Source of the DNA: Abyssalbus ytuae
Lineage (GTDB): Bacteria > Bacteroidota > Bacteroidia > Flavobacteriales > Flavobacteriaceae
NCBI RefSeq assembly: GCF_022807975.1
Contig: NZ_CP094358.1
Span: forward strand, 310,001 to 374,000
Direction: 5' to 3'
Length of the DNA: 64,000 bases
Below the pieces are notes generated by a model. It did not search any database, was not told the DNA's origin, and saw only the letters and a list, made by a program, of their open reading frames with translations. The stretch's first letter is position 1. Each line of letters begins with the position of its first letter. A program made the translations under genes and the position numbers. This document shows, piece by piece, positions 33,758 through 42,746 of the stretch.

Positions 33758-34285
33758 CTAAGCGTTGGAGATTTTTTTTTGAATAAATTTATTTGCCAGG
33801 TATATATGATTGGCAATTGTTTTTTTAGAGAGGTTGGTAATTTGAGCTATTTCCTGATAAGAGTAGTTGTCTAATTTATGTAAGGTATAAATTTTTCTTT
33901 GCTGCTCGGGAAGTTGATTGAGCACTGTATAAATTTGATTTTTCCTGTCTTCAAAATAATCAGCATAAGTTTCTTCTGCCTGCTCTTCAATACCAGATTT
34001 ATAGTTATCAATAGGAATTACTTTATTTTCCCGGTTTAAATGGTTTATGATAATGTTTTTACAGATGACAAACAATTGTTTGTCAAAAAGCACATCTTCT
34101 TTTAACTGGTTCCTGTTTTTATAGAGTTTCAGAAAAGTTTCCTGTACAAAATCATCCGGGGTAAGAAACTTAAAATCAAATCTGTTTGCGGTTTGAATTA
34201 ATTTAGAATAGTAGGAATGGTATACTTCTTTAAAAGCCTTTTGATTGCCTTGTTTTATTTTGCGTATAAGCTTTTTATTTTCCAT
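33758..34285 (-). CDS. ECF RNA polymerase sigma factor
   Basis: A 175-residue sigma-70 family protein. Region 2 is around 20-85 (TPDDFVQETFLKLYKNR; LFVICKNIIINHLNR), and region 4 around 115-170 (LPEQQRKIYTLHKLDNYSYQEIA and NLSKKTIANHIYLANKFI). It heads an operon of small hypothetical gene, FecR, STN receptor and DUF4249 lipoprotein, all leftward. It should direct polymerase to that operon when the receptor is occupied. Confidence 0.92.
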   Translation of the reverse strand: MENKKLIRKIKQGNQKAFKEVYHSYYSKLIQTANRFDFKFLTPDDFVQETFLKLYKNRNQLKEDVLFDKQLFVICKNIIINHLNRENKVIPIDNYKSGIEEQAEETYADYFEDRKNQIYTVLNQLPEQQRKIYTLHKLDNYSYQEIAQITNLSKKTIANHIYLANKFIQKKISNA

Positions 34286-34582
34286 AATCTTATCCTATGG
34301 TATTGAAAAACTATGGAAAGTATATAATATTGTGCAGTTAAAAAGTAAAAAGTTTTATTTTAATATACTCTTAACATTCGTCTATTTCAGGAAAAGCCTC
34401 ATATATTGAATAAAAAATAAATATCAATAATGTGCCTGCGTTATACTTAGTTTAGATATTTTACCATTTTCATTACATTGTCCATTTTGTCATAGTTGAT
34501 CCTTTTCATGGCTATATATTCATAATTTCCTGTTTGCCCGCATGCAATATGAATACATACGGACAATATCAGGATTAATTAA

Positions 34583-35335
34583 TTATTGTGTTGCCCCTCC
34601 GTTGACCAACAAATGTTGGCCGTTAACAAAAGAAGACAAATCACTGGCAAAAAATTCTGCTACATTGGCTACATCCTCAACTTCCGCCAACCTTTTCATC
34701 GGACAACTATCTATTAATGATCTCCGCAATTCAGGATAGCTGTTTTCTTCAGCAAAAATACCGGAATGATCTACTGCAAAAGGAATAATTGAGTTAACCG
34801 TAACGCCTTTATGTCCAATTTCTTTAGATAAGACATCAACCATATATCTTGGTGTTGTTTTACTCCCTCCGTATACCGCCATCCCGGGTACAGGAAAGGT
34901 AGTTGTACTGGAAGCTATGTATATGATACGACCATTGTTTTCAATATGTTTTGCTGCTTGCTGCATGGTAAAATACGCTCCTTTTGCATTGATAGAAAAC
35001 AATTTATCAAACTGTTCTTCAGTAAAATCAACCACCGGGGTTTCAACCATTTCTATTCCTGCATTTGCCACCACTATATCTATTTTACCAAATGCATGCA
35101 GAGCTTCATTAAAAAGGTGTTCTATGTTTGCTACTTTGCTCACATCGGCCTGAACTGAAATAACACGCCTTCCCATTGCTTTTATATTTGCTTCTACCTC
35201 ATCTGCAGATGTTTTATCTCTTGAATAATTCAGGACAATATCTGCGCCTAAAGCTGCATATCTTTCTGCTATTGCTTTTCCCAGGCCTCTTCCGGAACCT
35301 GTTATTATTGCGACTTTATTTTTTAGACTATTCAT
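34583..35335 (-). CDS. short-chain dehydrogenase/reductase
   Basis: A 250-residue classical SDR. The cofactor motif GSGRGLGKAIA (TGxxxGxG type) sits near residue 13 and NAG around residue 90. The catalytic Ser, Tyr and Lys are in IASSTTTF and YGGSK. It uses NAD(P)(H) to interconvert an alcohol and a ketone; the substrate is not predictable. It is the last gene of a compact leftward cluster (SDR, DUF1097, SDR) downstream of an AraC-family regulator. The motif YGGSK instead of YxASK is a mild variation. Confidence 0.88.
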   Translation of the reverse strand: MNSLKNKVAIITGSGRGLGKAIAERYAALGADIVLNYSRDKTSADEVEANIKAMGRRVISVQADVSKVANIEHLFNEALHAFGKIDIVVANAGIEMVETPVVDFTEEQFDKLFSINAKGAYFTMQQAAKHIENNGRIIYIASSTTTFPVPGMAVYGGSKTTPRYMVDVLSKEIGHKGVTVNSIIPFAVDHSGIFAEENSYPELRRSLIDSCPMKRLAEVEDVANVAEFFASDLSSFVNGQHLLVNGGATQ

Positions 35336-35346
35336 AATTTTAAAAT

Positions 35347-35814
35347 TTAATGTGGTTTTTTTGATAATAGGCTCAATGCCGAGTCATTTATATAAGCAAA
35401 GCCAAAACCTGTTATTATCGGAATAAATAAACTTAAAACAGGTTTAAGCTCTACTGCCGGATGGACTCCAAAGAAAATAATCAACCCGATAAACCATGCC
35501 GGAATATTACCTAAAAACCTAACTTTAGATAAATATGCCAATAAACCTATAAACAGGAATACTGATAAAGGAAAACCCATTGAACCTAAATGACTGCCAA
35601 GTGTTTTTCCTAAAAGTTGAATTAAAATACCCATCACTATACCTGCGGTAATTGGTATGAATGCTTCAATTGTTGATTGTATTGATTTGCCAAACAAATA
35701 ATAACTTACCCATGCCAGGAAAAGCACCCAGGTTGGCCAATACAAAGAAAATGACACAAATACTGCAAGTGCGCCACAAGTTCCCATTATTATTGCTGTT
35801 AAAAACTGTTTCAT
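35347..35814 (-). CDS. DUF1097-family membrane protein
   Basis: A 155-residue protein with about five hydrophobic helices. The family is found as a small inner-membrane protein of unknown function. The core segment SFSLYWPTWVLFLAWVSYY and the Gly-rich LGSHLGSMGFPLSVFLFIGL run fit DUF1097. It lies between two SDR genes with short gaps (11 and 17 bp) and is surely co-transcribed with them. It could be a transporter or permease partner, but nothing in the sequence proves that. Confidence 0.75.
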   Translation of the reverse strand: MKQFLTAIIMGTCGALAVFVSFSLYWPTWVLFLAWVSYYLFGKSIQSTIEAFIPITAGIVMGILIQLLGKTLGSHLGSMGFPLSVFLFIGLLAYLSKVRFLGNIPAWFIGLIIFFGVHPAVELKPVLSLFIPIITGFGFAYINDSALSLLSKKPH

Positions 35815-35831
35815 AATGATTTTTTTTTATG

Positions 35832-36572
35832 TTATGCCATTGCACCATTAGCTCCTATGTTTTGAGCCGAAATCCATTTTGCTTCATCACTTGCCAGGAA
35901 CACTACTATTTTTGCAATATCATCCGGGGTTCCTAAACGTTTAAAAGCATTGGTGCTTGCCAATTGTGTAATTAATTCTTCTGATTTTCCTTTTAAAAAT
36001 AAATCGGTACCTGTGGGTCCTGGTAATACGCAGTTAACATTAATCCCCCTGCTTCCTGTTTCTTTGGCAAATACCCTGCTTAATTGCTGTACGGCAGCCT
36101 TACTTGCCGAATAGATACCATAGGTAGGGAAAATAGTACGGGTAACGGTAGATGAAAGGTTAATGATGCTACCGTTATCTGCTAATTTGGTTGATGCCTC
36201 ACGAAGTGTATTAAATACTCCTTTTACATTGATATTCATTTGCTTTTCAAATAAATCATCTGTGGCATCTTTAATTAAAGAGTTAAGCATTACCCCGGCA
36301 TTGTTTACCAAAATATCAACTTTCCCAAAATATGCGATTGCCTGGTCAAACATACGGGTCACATCTTCTTTCCTGCTCACATCGGCTTGTATTGCAATGG
36401 CTTCAGATCCATTCTGAATGATTTCTTTCACAACATTTTCCGCAGCTTCTTTACTACCTGCATAATTAACCACTATTTTAGCGCCATTCTTTGCCAGTGT
36501 TTTTGCTATTTCTGCGCCTATCCCCCTGGAAGAACCTGTTATTAAGGCTACTTTTTCTTTTAGATTACTCAT
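35832..36572 (-). CDS. short-chain dehydrogenase/reductase (FabG-like)
   Basis: A 246-residue classical SDR with TGSSRGIGAEIA at the N-terminus, NNAGVM near residue 90, the catalytic Ser in NLSSTVTR and YSASK (Tyr and Lys). It resembles 3-oxoacyl-ACP reductase-like proteins, but isolated copies like this usually act on other small carbonyls. It is the first gene of the SDR-DUF1097-SDR operon. An AraC-type regulator 105 bp upstream on the same strand is the likely controller. Confidence 0.88.
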   Translation of the reverse strand: MSNLKEKVALITGSSRGIGAEIAKTLAKNGAKIVVNYAGSKEAAENVVKEIIQNGSEAIAIQADVSRKEDVTRMFDQAIAYFGKVDILVNNAGVMLNSLIKDATDDLFEKQMNINVKGVFNTLREASTKLADNGSIINLSSTVTRTIFPTYGIYSASKAAVQQLSRVFAKETGSRGINVNCVLPGPTGTDLFLKGKSEELITQLASTNAFKRLGTPDDIAKIVVFLASDEAKWISAQNIGANGAMA

Positions 36573-36677
36573 AATTCCTTGTTTTAAATTAATACAACAA
36601 AGGTCTTATACGAGCAGTCTAAAAGGCATACACGTTTAATAGTAAAAGATGTAAATTTCTAATATTTATGATTTGAA

Positions 36678-37592
36678 TTAGCTTTTCCTGTACTTGGCAG
36701 GACTTTGGGAAGTGTGTTTTTTAAAATAATTACTGAAATGCGATGATTCTAAAAAACCAAGTCTATTAGCAATTTCCTTTACAGTTAATTTTGGGTTTTG
36801 CAGCATAACTTTCGCTTCTGTAATAGTTTTTTCTGAAATCCACGTGCTAATTGATTTTCCGGTCTTATTACTTATTACTGTTGATAAATAATTAACATGC
36901 AGAAATTGCATATCTGCATAATCCTGTACTCTTAACTGTTGTTCTGTTTTTCCGTTTACCAGATCCCTAAAATGGCTTTCCAAATTCCGTTTAAAAGTTT
37001 TAACTATCTGAGAGCTTCTGTTTCCCTCATAAATAGGATTGTACTCCTGAAAGAAGTATTCCTTTATTTTTAATAGTAAAACAACTGTTAGCCCGCCTAT
37101 GATTTCATTCTTAAAAGGCGAGCCGGATAAATACTCTTTATGAATTAATTTATAAAGCTCTTTTATATGATTAAACTGCTGAACAGAAAGCGTACGGGGT
37201 TCCACAGTTTCCGTTAAGAGAAATGAAAAATGATTATAAACATCTGCATGAACATGTTCCTTAAGATAGGCTTCATCAAACGTGATTAAACAAACATCGG
37301 TTATCTTTTTCCATTCAAAAATTCTGTAATTACCGGGGTTTGTAAAATAAACAGTCTTTGGGCTAACTTCAAAAACCTTATCATCAATGGTATACTTGCC
37401 ATAAGCATTTTCAATAAATAAAAAACTGAAGTAATTAGGCCTGAAGGGTGTTGATTTGTATGGAAGGTTTTTAAAAGTATCCTGTAAAAAATGAACAGTA
37501 AATCCGGAAGTTACATCAATTGTATCTGTGGGCAGTCCGATAGATGCATACAGCTCCTGCAAATCTTTTACTATTATGTTTTCAGAATTCAT
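36678..37592 (-). CDS. AraC-family transcriptional regulator
   Basis: A 304-residue regulator with an N-terminal cupin-like domain and a C-terminal AraC double HTH (about 200-302, with ISTWISEKTITEAKVML, VKEIANRLGFLESSHFSNYF and SQSPAKYRKS). It precedes the SDR-DUF1097-SDR operon on the same strand. Immediately upstream of its start is a 480-bp gap holding a 41-bp tandem repeat, which may influence its expression. Confidence 0.88.
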   Translation of the reverse strand: MNSENIIVKDLQELYASIGLPTDTIDVTSGFTVHFLQDTFKNLPYKSTPFRPNYFSFLFIENAYGKYTIDDKVFEVSPKTVYFTNPGNYRIFEWKKITDVCLITFDEAYLKEHVHADVYNHFSFLLTETVEPRTLSVQQFNHIKELYKLIHKEYLSGSPFKNEIIGGLTVVLLLKIKEYFFQEYNPIYEGNRSSQIVKTFKRNLESHFRDLVNGKTEQQLRVQDYADMQFLHVNYLSTVISNKTGKSISTWISEKTITEAKVMLQNPKLTVKEIANRLGFLESSHFSNYFKKHTSQSPAKYRKS

Positions 37593-37697
37593 ATTAATAA
37601 CTAAAATACTGCTTTATTTATTAATGCACATAGATTTTGCAGAAACATAGCTGCCACACCCTTCCGGAATTTCAAATAAGCAAAAAACTGCGTGCAA

Positions 37698-37920
37698 CAG
37701 CATTCCTGAGTGCTGAGAAGCATGAAAACTTTTGTCGACAGCATTCCTGAGTTTTTAGAAAGGTGAAAACTTTTGTCGACAGCATTCCTGAATTTTTAGA
37801 AAGGTGAAAACTTTTGTCGACAGCATTCCTGAGTTTTTAGAAAGGCGAAAACTTTTGTCGACAGCGTTCCTGAGTTTTTAGAAAGGTGAAAACTTTTGTC
37901 GACAGCATTGCTGAGTTCCG
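37698..37920. repeat. 41-bp tandem repeat, five full copies plus a partial copy
   Basis: Units start at 37698, 37739, 37780, 37821 and 37862, with a degenerate sixth from 37903. Each is exactly 41 bp, beginning cagcattcctgag and ending aaaacttttgtcga. The SalI palindrome GTCGAC spans every junction. Copies 2-5 differ at only a few positions; copy 1 is the most diverged. The period is not a multiple of three and no frame crosses it, so it is non-coding. There are no variable spacers, so it is not CRISPR. It lies in the 478-bp gap upstream of an AraC-family gene. The rest of the gap (37593-37697, 37921-38070) holds nothing recognised. Confidence 0.92.
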
Positions 37921-38070
37921 GCCAGCCAGAAAGGAAAAATCTGCAGGGTAAATTATGGGAGTTGGTAGGTAGTGTTTAACACCCTGTTACGTATCAGGAA
38001 AATATAAAACTGCCTGATTATATATAACAGGTGTTTTCTGTGCCGGATGATAAAGTATATTTTAAATACA

Positions 38071-38460
38071 CTAATGAGCAGATCCTAAATTGCTGTTGTT
38101 AGGATTACCATCTATTAATGAAGTTAATTCATCACAATAATACATTTTTCCATTCCTGACACGAAACTCAGCTATAACATGAATTATTGTTTTTGTATGA
38201 TCTTTCATGGTAGCTGTTACCACATGATTGGAAAAAACAGTATCTCCCTCCTCTATTAAAGTCTTGAAATCCACTTTAATTGATTTTGTTCTCTCTTTTA
38301 ATACTTTTATATGTTTAATGAACTCTTCAAGCTCTAATGTTTTACCATCTACATGTTGAATGTATGATTGATCAAATATTTCGCGAATAAAATCTTCATC
38401 AAAACCTGTTGAACCGAATATTCTTTTAAACCCACTCTCAATAAATACTTTGCTTTCCAT
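38071..38460 (-). CDS. NTF2-like (SnoaL-type) protein
   Basis: A 129-residue protein with the NTF2-like cone fold pattern: N-terminal helices (FIREIFDQSYIQHVDGK), a central helix with EFIKHIKVLKERTKS, then strands with VDFKTLIEEGDTVFSNHVV and IIHVIAEFRVRNGKM. SnoaL-like proteins are isomerases, dehydratases or small-ligand carriers; no catalytic set is assignable. It follows an AraC-type gene (150 bp upstream, same strand), which may regulate it. Confidence 0.75.
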   Translation of the reverse strand: MESKVFIESGFKRIFGSTGFDEDFIREIFDQSYIQHVDGKTLELEEFIKHIKVLKERTKSIKVDFKTLIEEGDTVFSNHVVTATMKDHTKTIIHVIAEFRVRNGKMYYCDELTSLIDGNPNNSNLGSAH

Positions 38461-38612
38461 ATTTTTATCTTTAAATTTTCAGCACTTCCTGTTATTGTAT
38501 GTAGGCAAATAACAGGGTAAGTACCATTACGTTTTATATTCTATTAAATTGAAGTACAAAGTAGCGGCAGGATTAAAAACTTAACAATAGATTATTAAGG
38601 GGAAATGTTGGA

Positions 38613-39467
38613 CTATTGACGGTAATTTACTTTAAATTTAGTTGGAGAAATGCCTGCCACTTTCGTAAATAGCCGTGTAAAATATGTATGATCTTCAAAA
38701 CCTAGTTCGTATGCTATTTCCTTTATTGTCATATTTGTATAAAATAAAAGGCGTTTTGCTTGAAGGATAATCTCATTTTGAATACACTGACTCACTGTTA
38801 GATTTGTGGTTTCTTTTACTACTTCATTTAGATAAGAAAGAGACAGATTAAGTTTGGAGGCATATTGTGACGGACTTTTAACAGTTTGATAACTATTCGA
38901 TAATAGTTTCCTGAACTGATGGGTAATAATGGCAGAACGTTTATTTAACGAACCTAGATTATCATTGTGATACATTTCTGCAACTAATCCTATAAATGAA
39001 GAAACCAGGGCATATACAAGATTTTGTTCCAAAATATCATTTCGGGATTGTATTTTTTTATGCAAAACTGATAGGCAGGATTTTAGGTTTTCAAAAGTTT
39101 CTATATCCGGTACAATTAAATTTCCCGAAACTGAAACTTTTTCAAAAACCTCTTTAAAGGTATGATTTATTAGTACTGTATCTACTCCAATAACATATCC
39201 TGTGACATTTTTATATCCGGTAATAAAATGAATTTGTCCGGGTGAAATGAATGCAATAGACAAACCATTTAATTTATATTCATTAAAATCAATACATGCT
39301 CTATATTCTCCTTCTTCCAATAAAATAAACATATAATAATCATCTTGATGAACATGATCTATGGTGGTAACCTGTTCATTGTTGAAAATATACCTGAAAA
39401 CAATACCATTACGTGATTGTTCTGATATTTTACTTACAGGAATTTTGTTTAACTTACCTGAATTCAT
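38613..39467 (-). CDS. AraC-family transcriptional regulator
   Basis: About 284 residues from the ATG at 39467; a TTG five codons earlier is less likely. It has an N-terminal cupin with HVHQDDYYMFILLEEGEY, typical of AraC sensors, and a C-terminal double HTH (LSLSYLNEVVKETTNLTVS; MTIKEIAYELGFEDHTYFTRLF; GISPTKFKVNY). It is upstream of the NTF2-like gene. It is the third AraC-family regulator within 11 kb, marking this stretch as accessory. Confidence 0.88.
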   Translation of the reverse strand: MNSGKLNKIPVSKISEQSRNGIVFRYIFNNEQVTTIDHVHQDDYYMFILLEEGEYRACIDFNEYKLNGLSIAFISPGQIHFITGYKNVTGYVIGVDTVLINHTFKEVFEKVSVSGNLIVPDIETFENLKSCLSVLHKKIQSRNDILEQNLVYALVSSFIGLVAEMYHNDNLGSLNKRSAIITHQFRKLLSNSYQTVKSPSQYASKLNLSLSYLNEVVKETTNLTVSQCIQNEIILQAKRLLFYTNMTIKEIAYELGFEDHTYFTRLFTKVAGISPTKFKVNYRQ

Positions 39468-39803
39468 CTTATAAAGAAACAATTATTTTCAATTTTAGTG
39501 AAGGGTTGTTTAAAACAATTGAAATATTTAAAATGTTATTAGTTGTTACGAAAGTGTCTCTGGCTATATGAAAAGTTAAATTCTTTTTGATATAACATAA
39601 AGTCTGTAATTTCTTTTTAAATATGAGTTGTGCGTTCTATTAGAAATAGTAAGAAAGAAACGAATGGCAATTTTTCCTTTTACAAAATAATATTCGTCTA
39701 AAAACATAGCTCCTCTACGATAGGAATGGCAAAATTTAAGGTGATAATTAAAGTAATTCTGTAGTTTAAGGCTCTATATGACCTTTTTAGTAATCATTGA
39801 TTT
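39468..39803. other. intergenic region without recognised features
   Basis: 336 bp of AT-rich DNA between the AraC-family gene and the NmrA-like gene. No repeat, hairpin with a T tract, RNA gene or convincing reading frame was seen. Confidence 0.4.
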
Positions 39804-40688
39804 TTATGTTTCAGATATTTTCCCTGACCTTATTAATTGTTCTTTGAAATAATCATACAAATTGGTTGGTAATATATTTATATAATCTTTATTTTCAGGA
39901 AATACAATTTTATCAATAACAGCTTGCGTCATATCAATAATATTATCTGATGTATTTTTTGTAAAACCTGCAGACATAAGAGTTTCTTTCCAGTTTTCTT
40001 TTGGAATGATAAAAACTTCAATTCTCTTATTTAACAATTTTGAAAGGATATCAGCAATCTCTTTAGAACTATATTTTTGAGATCCTGTTAATTCAAATAT
40101 TTTTTTTCCTTCCCATTTAGTGTTTTCAGCTATTTTATGTGCTATGAATTTAGCAACATCAATTGGTGAGTTCATATCTATCTTTAAGTTCTCCGGAAAA
40201 AATGAGGGTAAAACACCTTGCTGTTCAACAACTTCTAGAAAATTTAACCAATTACTAAAATAATATGAAGGACGAATGAATATTTTTTCAACCTCAATTA
40301 AATCATCAAATTCTTTTTCTAACATTCCAGACATTAAGATGTTTCCTGTGTTATTGTTCACATGGGCACCAACACATGACAAGCCTACTATCCTTTTTAT
40401 TTCATTGGCCTGAATAGCCTTTTTATAATTACTAATTATAATGCTGGTTTCACCTATAATATCAGTAGACAAAGGGTTTTCCGGTGTTAGTAAAAACACG
40501 GTTGTACCTCCTTTAAAAGCCTCAATCAGTTCTTTTTGGTTAAAAAAATTAGCAATTTTAACTTCTATATTTTTTCCAAAAGCAGAGGTTGGATTTCTTA
40601 CAATTGCTCTTACAGGTAAATTTTTATTTGCTAAAGCATTGACAATATTTGACCCTACTTGACCTGAAGCACCTAAAATTATATTCAT
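39804..40688 (-). CDS. NmrA-like NAD(P)-binding protein
   Basis: A 294-residue extended/atypical SDR of the NmrA/HSCARG/QOR type. The N-terminal dinucleotide motif is LGASGQVGSNIV, followed by VRAIVRNP, with LTPENPLS and SPIDVAKFIAHKI further on. The Tyr-Lys catalytic pair of classical SDRs is not evident, so it may sense the NADP/NADPH ratio or act as a quinone reductase. It stands alone, leftward, with about 115 bp to the next gene in each direction or more. Specific role unknown. Confidence 0.82.
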   Translation of the reverse strand: MNIILGASGQVGSNIVNALANKNLPVRAIVRNPTSAFGKNIEVKIANFFNQKELIEAFKGGTTVFLLTPENPLSTDIIGETSIIISNYKKAIQANEIKRIVGLSCVGAHVNNNTGNILMSGMLEKEFDDLIEVEKIFIRPSYYFSNWLNFLEVVEQQGVLPSFFPENLKIDMNSPIDVAKFIAHKIAENTKWEGKKIFELTGSQKYSSKEIADILSKLLNKRIEVFIIPKENWKETLMSAGFTKNTSDNIIDMTQAVIDKIVFPENKDYINILPTNLYDYFKEQLIRSGKISET

Positions 40689-40862
40689 ATCCTTTTAAAT
40701 TTTAGGTAAAAATAAACCCTCTTAGTGACAACTATATGTCAGGGGTTTTTATAATGTTTATTTAAAAATTGTTGAAAAGTCATATCATGAGGAGAGAATT
40801 GATCACTTAATACAACCAGCCTAAAGCCAATCTTTTTTAACTTAGTTTACAACACCACTTCT

Positions 40863-42731
40863 TTATTTAGCTTTTGAAATACGATATAATCCTGCACCGT
40901 GATAATTGATTGTCGGAGAAAATTCTGAACCGGAAAAGGTTCCCAAATGTTTTTTCTGCCATAAATCCCGAATGGTACATTTTCCAGGGAATCCCATTTC
41001 TTCCAGGTTCACAGGAATCTTTGTTGGGTTTTCATTTTTAGGCGTTGGATCTTCATTAGATATCATAAATTCAACCGTACAACCATGATTTCCACTTGTA
41101 CCCCCTATATCAAGTCCAGCAAAAGCTGTAAAGCGAACCGTATTTTCAGGAAGCTTGTAACGGATAATCGATTGTGAGTGTGTTCCAATACCATTTTCAT
41201 ACTTAACGCCTTTGATATTGAGTTCTCCTTCCGAAATACTCTTATTCACTCCAATGGTTCCCCATCCTGCATATGCTTCTTCCCATGTTAAATCAGCTAG
41301 CTTCATTGTATTCCCATCCTCGAAATAAAGCGTCGGATTAATCCAATTGGCATGATCATAAGCATGGCCATCACCTCCATCATTAACAATCAGGTACAAT
41401 TCTTTGCTTCCATCCGGTAGTTTAATATCAATATCTTTTCCAAATCCATCGGTCAATTTAGAAACTGTCCCACTACGGTATAAGATATTTTTTGTGGTTA
41501 CAAACCCATCACCGGCACTATTAAATATCGCAACAAATTTATCTCCACTCTCCGGGTCGTCGGCTATCCAACCAATTAAGTCATTTTTGTTAAACCATTG
41601 CTTATTATTTATAGATTTACTATGTACCTCCAACACCTCTTCATTGGTAAGCAGTAAATTGGTGAACTCGTCATTATCCGGCAAATTCCCACCAAACATG
41701 AGTGGCGATTTAAACATAACCCACAGGGTAATTAAAGTATATTGTTCATCTTTAGTAAATTTGGTATAACGGTTTGTAGCACGTTCGCCCCTAATAAATT
41801 TTCCCATAGGAAGCATATCGGCATCCGGCCAGGCACCAGGAGAAATATAAGGTGCCCATTCGGCACACTTTTCAAATGAATAATTTAATTGGGCCCAGTT
41901 ATCCCAGAAATCATCAATGGTTCGCCACATATTGGCATTAGCTGTAGCATGAGTATGTTCATCAATTGGTGTTGCTCCCGGCGACATACTCAATACTATG
42001 GGCCGCCCTGTTTGGTCAATTGCATTACGAATCATTTCAATTTCTTTTGAATAATACGGACGAGAAAGATTATCTACTTTTACAAAATCTACTCCCCAAG
42101 CTGCATATAAGTCGAAAATAGAATTATAATATTCTTGTGCTCCTAGTTTACCAGCTACCACAGTATAATTATCCTTGAGCCAGGTGCATTCATTCTCTGT
42201 GGAATATATATCGGCCGCTGTTTTGTTTGTTCCTTTTACAGGTAGTTTGTTAAAAACGGCTTCCTTAGGCACACCCCGCATTATATGAATTCCAAATTTT
42301 AACCCTAAGCTATGAATGTAATCGGCTAAAGGTTTAAATCCGGCGCCGTTAGTTGCAGATGGAAAGCGTTTTGGAGAAGGCATATATCTACCGTATTCAT
42401 CTAGTATAAATTCAGATTTATCATAGGCATTATAATGTCCTGTAGTTTGATTATCTACATACCACCGAATATCTACAACAACATATTCCCACCCAAAATC
42501 TTTTAGGTGTTTTGCCATATAATCGGCATTGGCTTTTACTTCTTCTTCCACCACCGAAGGCCCGAAACAATCCCAACTGTTCCACCCCATTGGCGGTGTT
42601 AATGCCCATGATTTAAAACCTGATTCTTCTTTATGTACATAAGTTGCTATGCCATCTTTTTTAGCATTACTTTTACATGCTACCAAAAGTGCAAGAACAA
42701 TTAATAAGCTAAATACATTAATAGTCTTCAT
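40863..42731 (-). CDS. GH27 glycosidase with NPCBM domain (alpha-galactosidase or beta-L-arabinopyranosidase)
   Basis: A 622-residue lipoprotein (lipobox cysteine C19). The GH27 catalytic barrel (about 45-390) begins with PPMGWNSWD. The nucleophile is D220 in FVKVDNLS, and the acid/base is D274 in WRTIDDFWDNW, aligned with human alpha-galactosidase D170 and D231. A C-terminal beta region leads to an NPCBM carbohydrate-binding domain (about 485-600, GVKYENGIGTHSQS). GH27 enzymes cleave alpha-galactosides or beta-L-arabinopyranosides. With three GH43 proteins alongside, either fits an arabinogalactan-like substrate. It is the last gene of the PUL, 15 bp after the preceding stop. Confidence 0.9.
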   Translation of the reverse strand: MKTINVFSLLIVLALLVACKSNAKKDGIATYVHKEESGFKSWALTPPMGWNSWDCFGPSVVEEEVKANADYMAKHLKDFGWEYVVVDIRWYVDNQTTGHYNAYDKSEFILDEYGRYMPSPKRFPSATNGAGFKPLADYIHSLGLKFGIHIMRGVPKEAVFNKLPVKGTNKTAADIYSTENECTWLKDNYTVVAGKLGAQEYYNSIFDLYAAWGVDFVKVDNLSRPYYSKEIEMIRNAIDQTGRPIVLSMSPGATPIDEHTHATANANMWRTIDDFWDNWAQLNYSFEKCAEWAPYISPGAWPDADMLPMGKFIRGERATNRYTKFTKDEQYTLITLWVMFKSPLMFGGNLPDNDEFTNLLLTNEEVLEVHSKSINNKQWFNKNDLIGWIADDPESGDKFVAIFNSAGDGFVTTKNILYRSGTVSKLTDGFGKDIDIKLPDGSKELYLIVNDGGDGHAYDHANWINPTLYFEDGNTMKLADLTWEEAYAGWGTIGVNKSISEGELNIKGVKYENGIGTHSQSIIRYKLPENTVRFTAFAGLDIGGTSGNHGCTVEFMISNEDPTPKNENPTKIPVNLEEMGFPGKCTIRDLWQKKHLGTFSGSEFSPTINYHGAGLYRISKAK

Positions 42732-42746
42732 ATTTATTTGATCCTT

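Noticed and set aside
34286-34582. Crp/Fnr-like site near TTGAATAAAAAATAAATATCAA
   Set aside because: The half-sites are too far apart to match the TGAY-N4-ATCA spacing of the island.
37593-38070. CRISPR array
   Set aside because: The 41-bp units are contiguous with no variable spacers and no cas genes are nearby.
36678-39467. Genomic island with integrase and attachment sites
   Set aside because: No integrase, transposase or direct repeats flanking the accessory genes were found, and the tRNA genes are 17 kb away.
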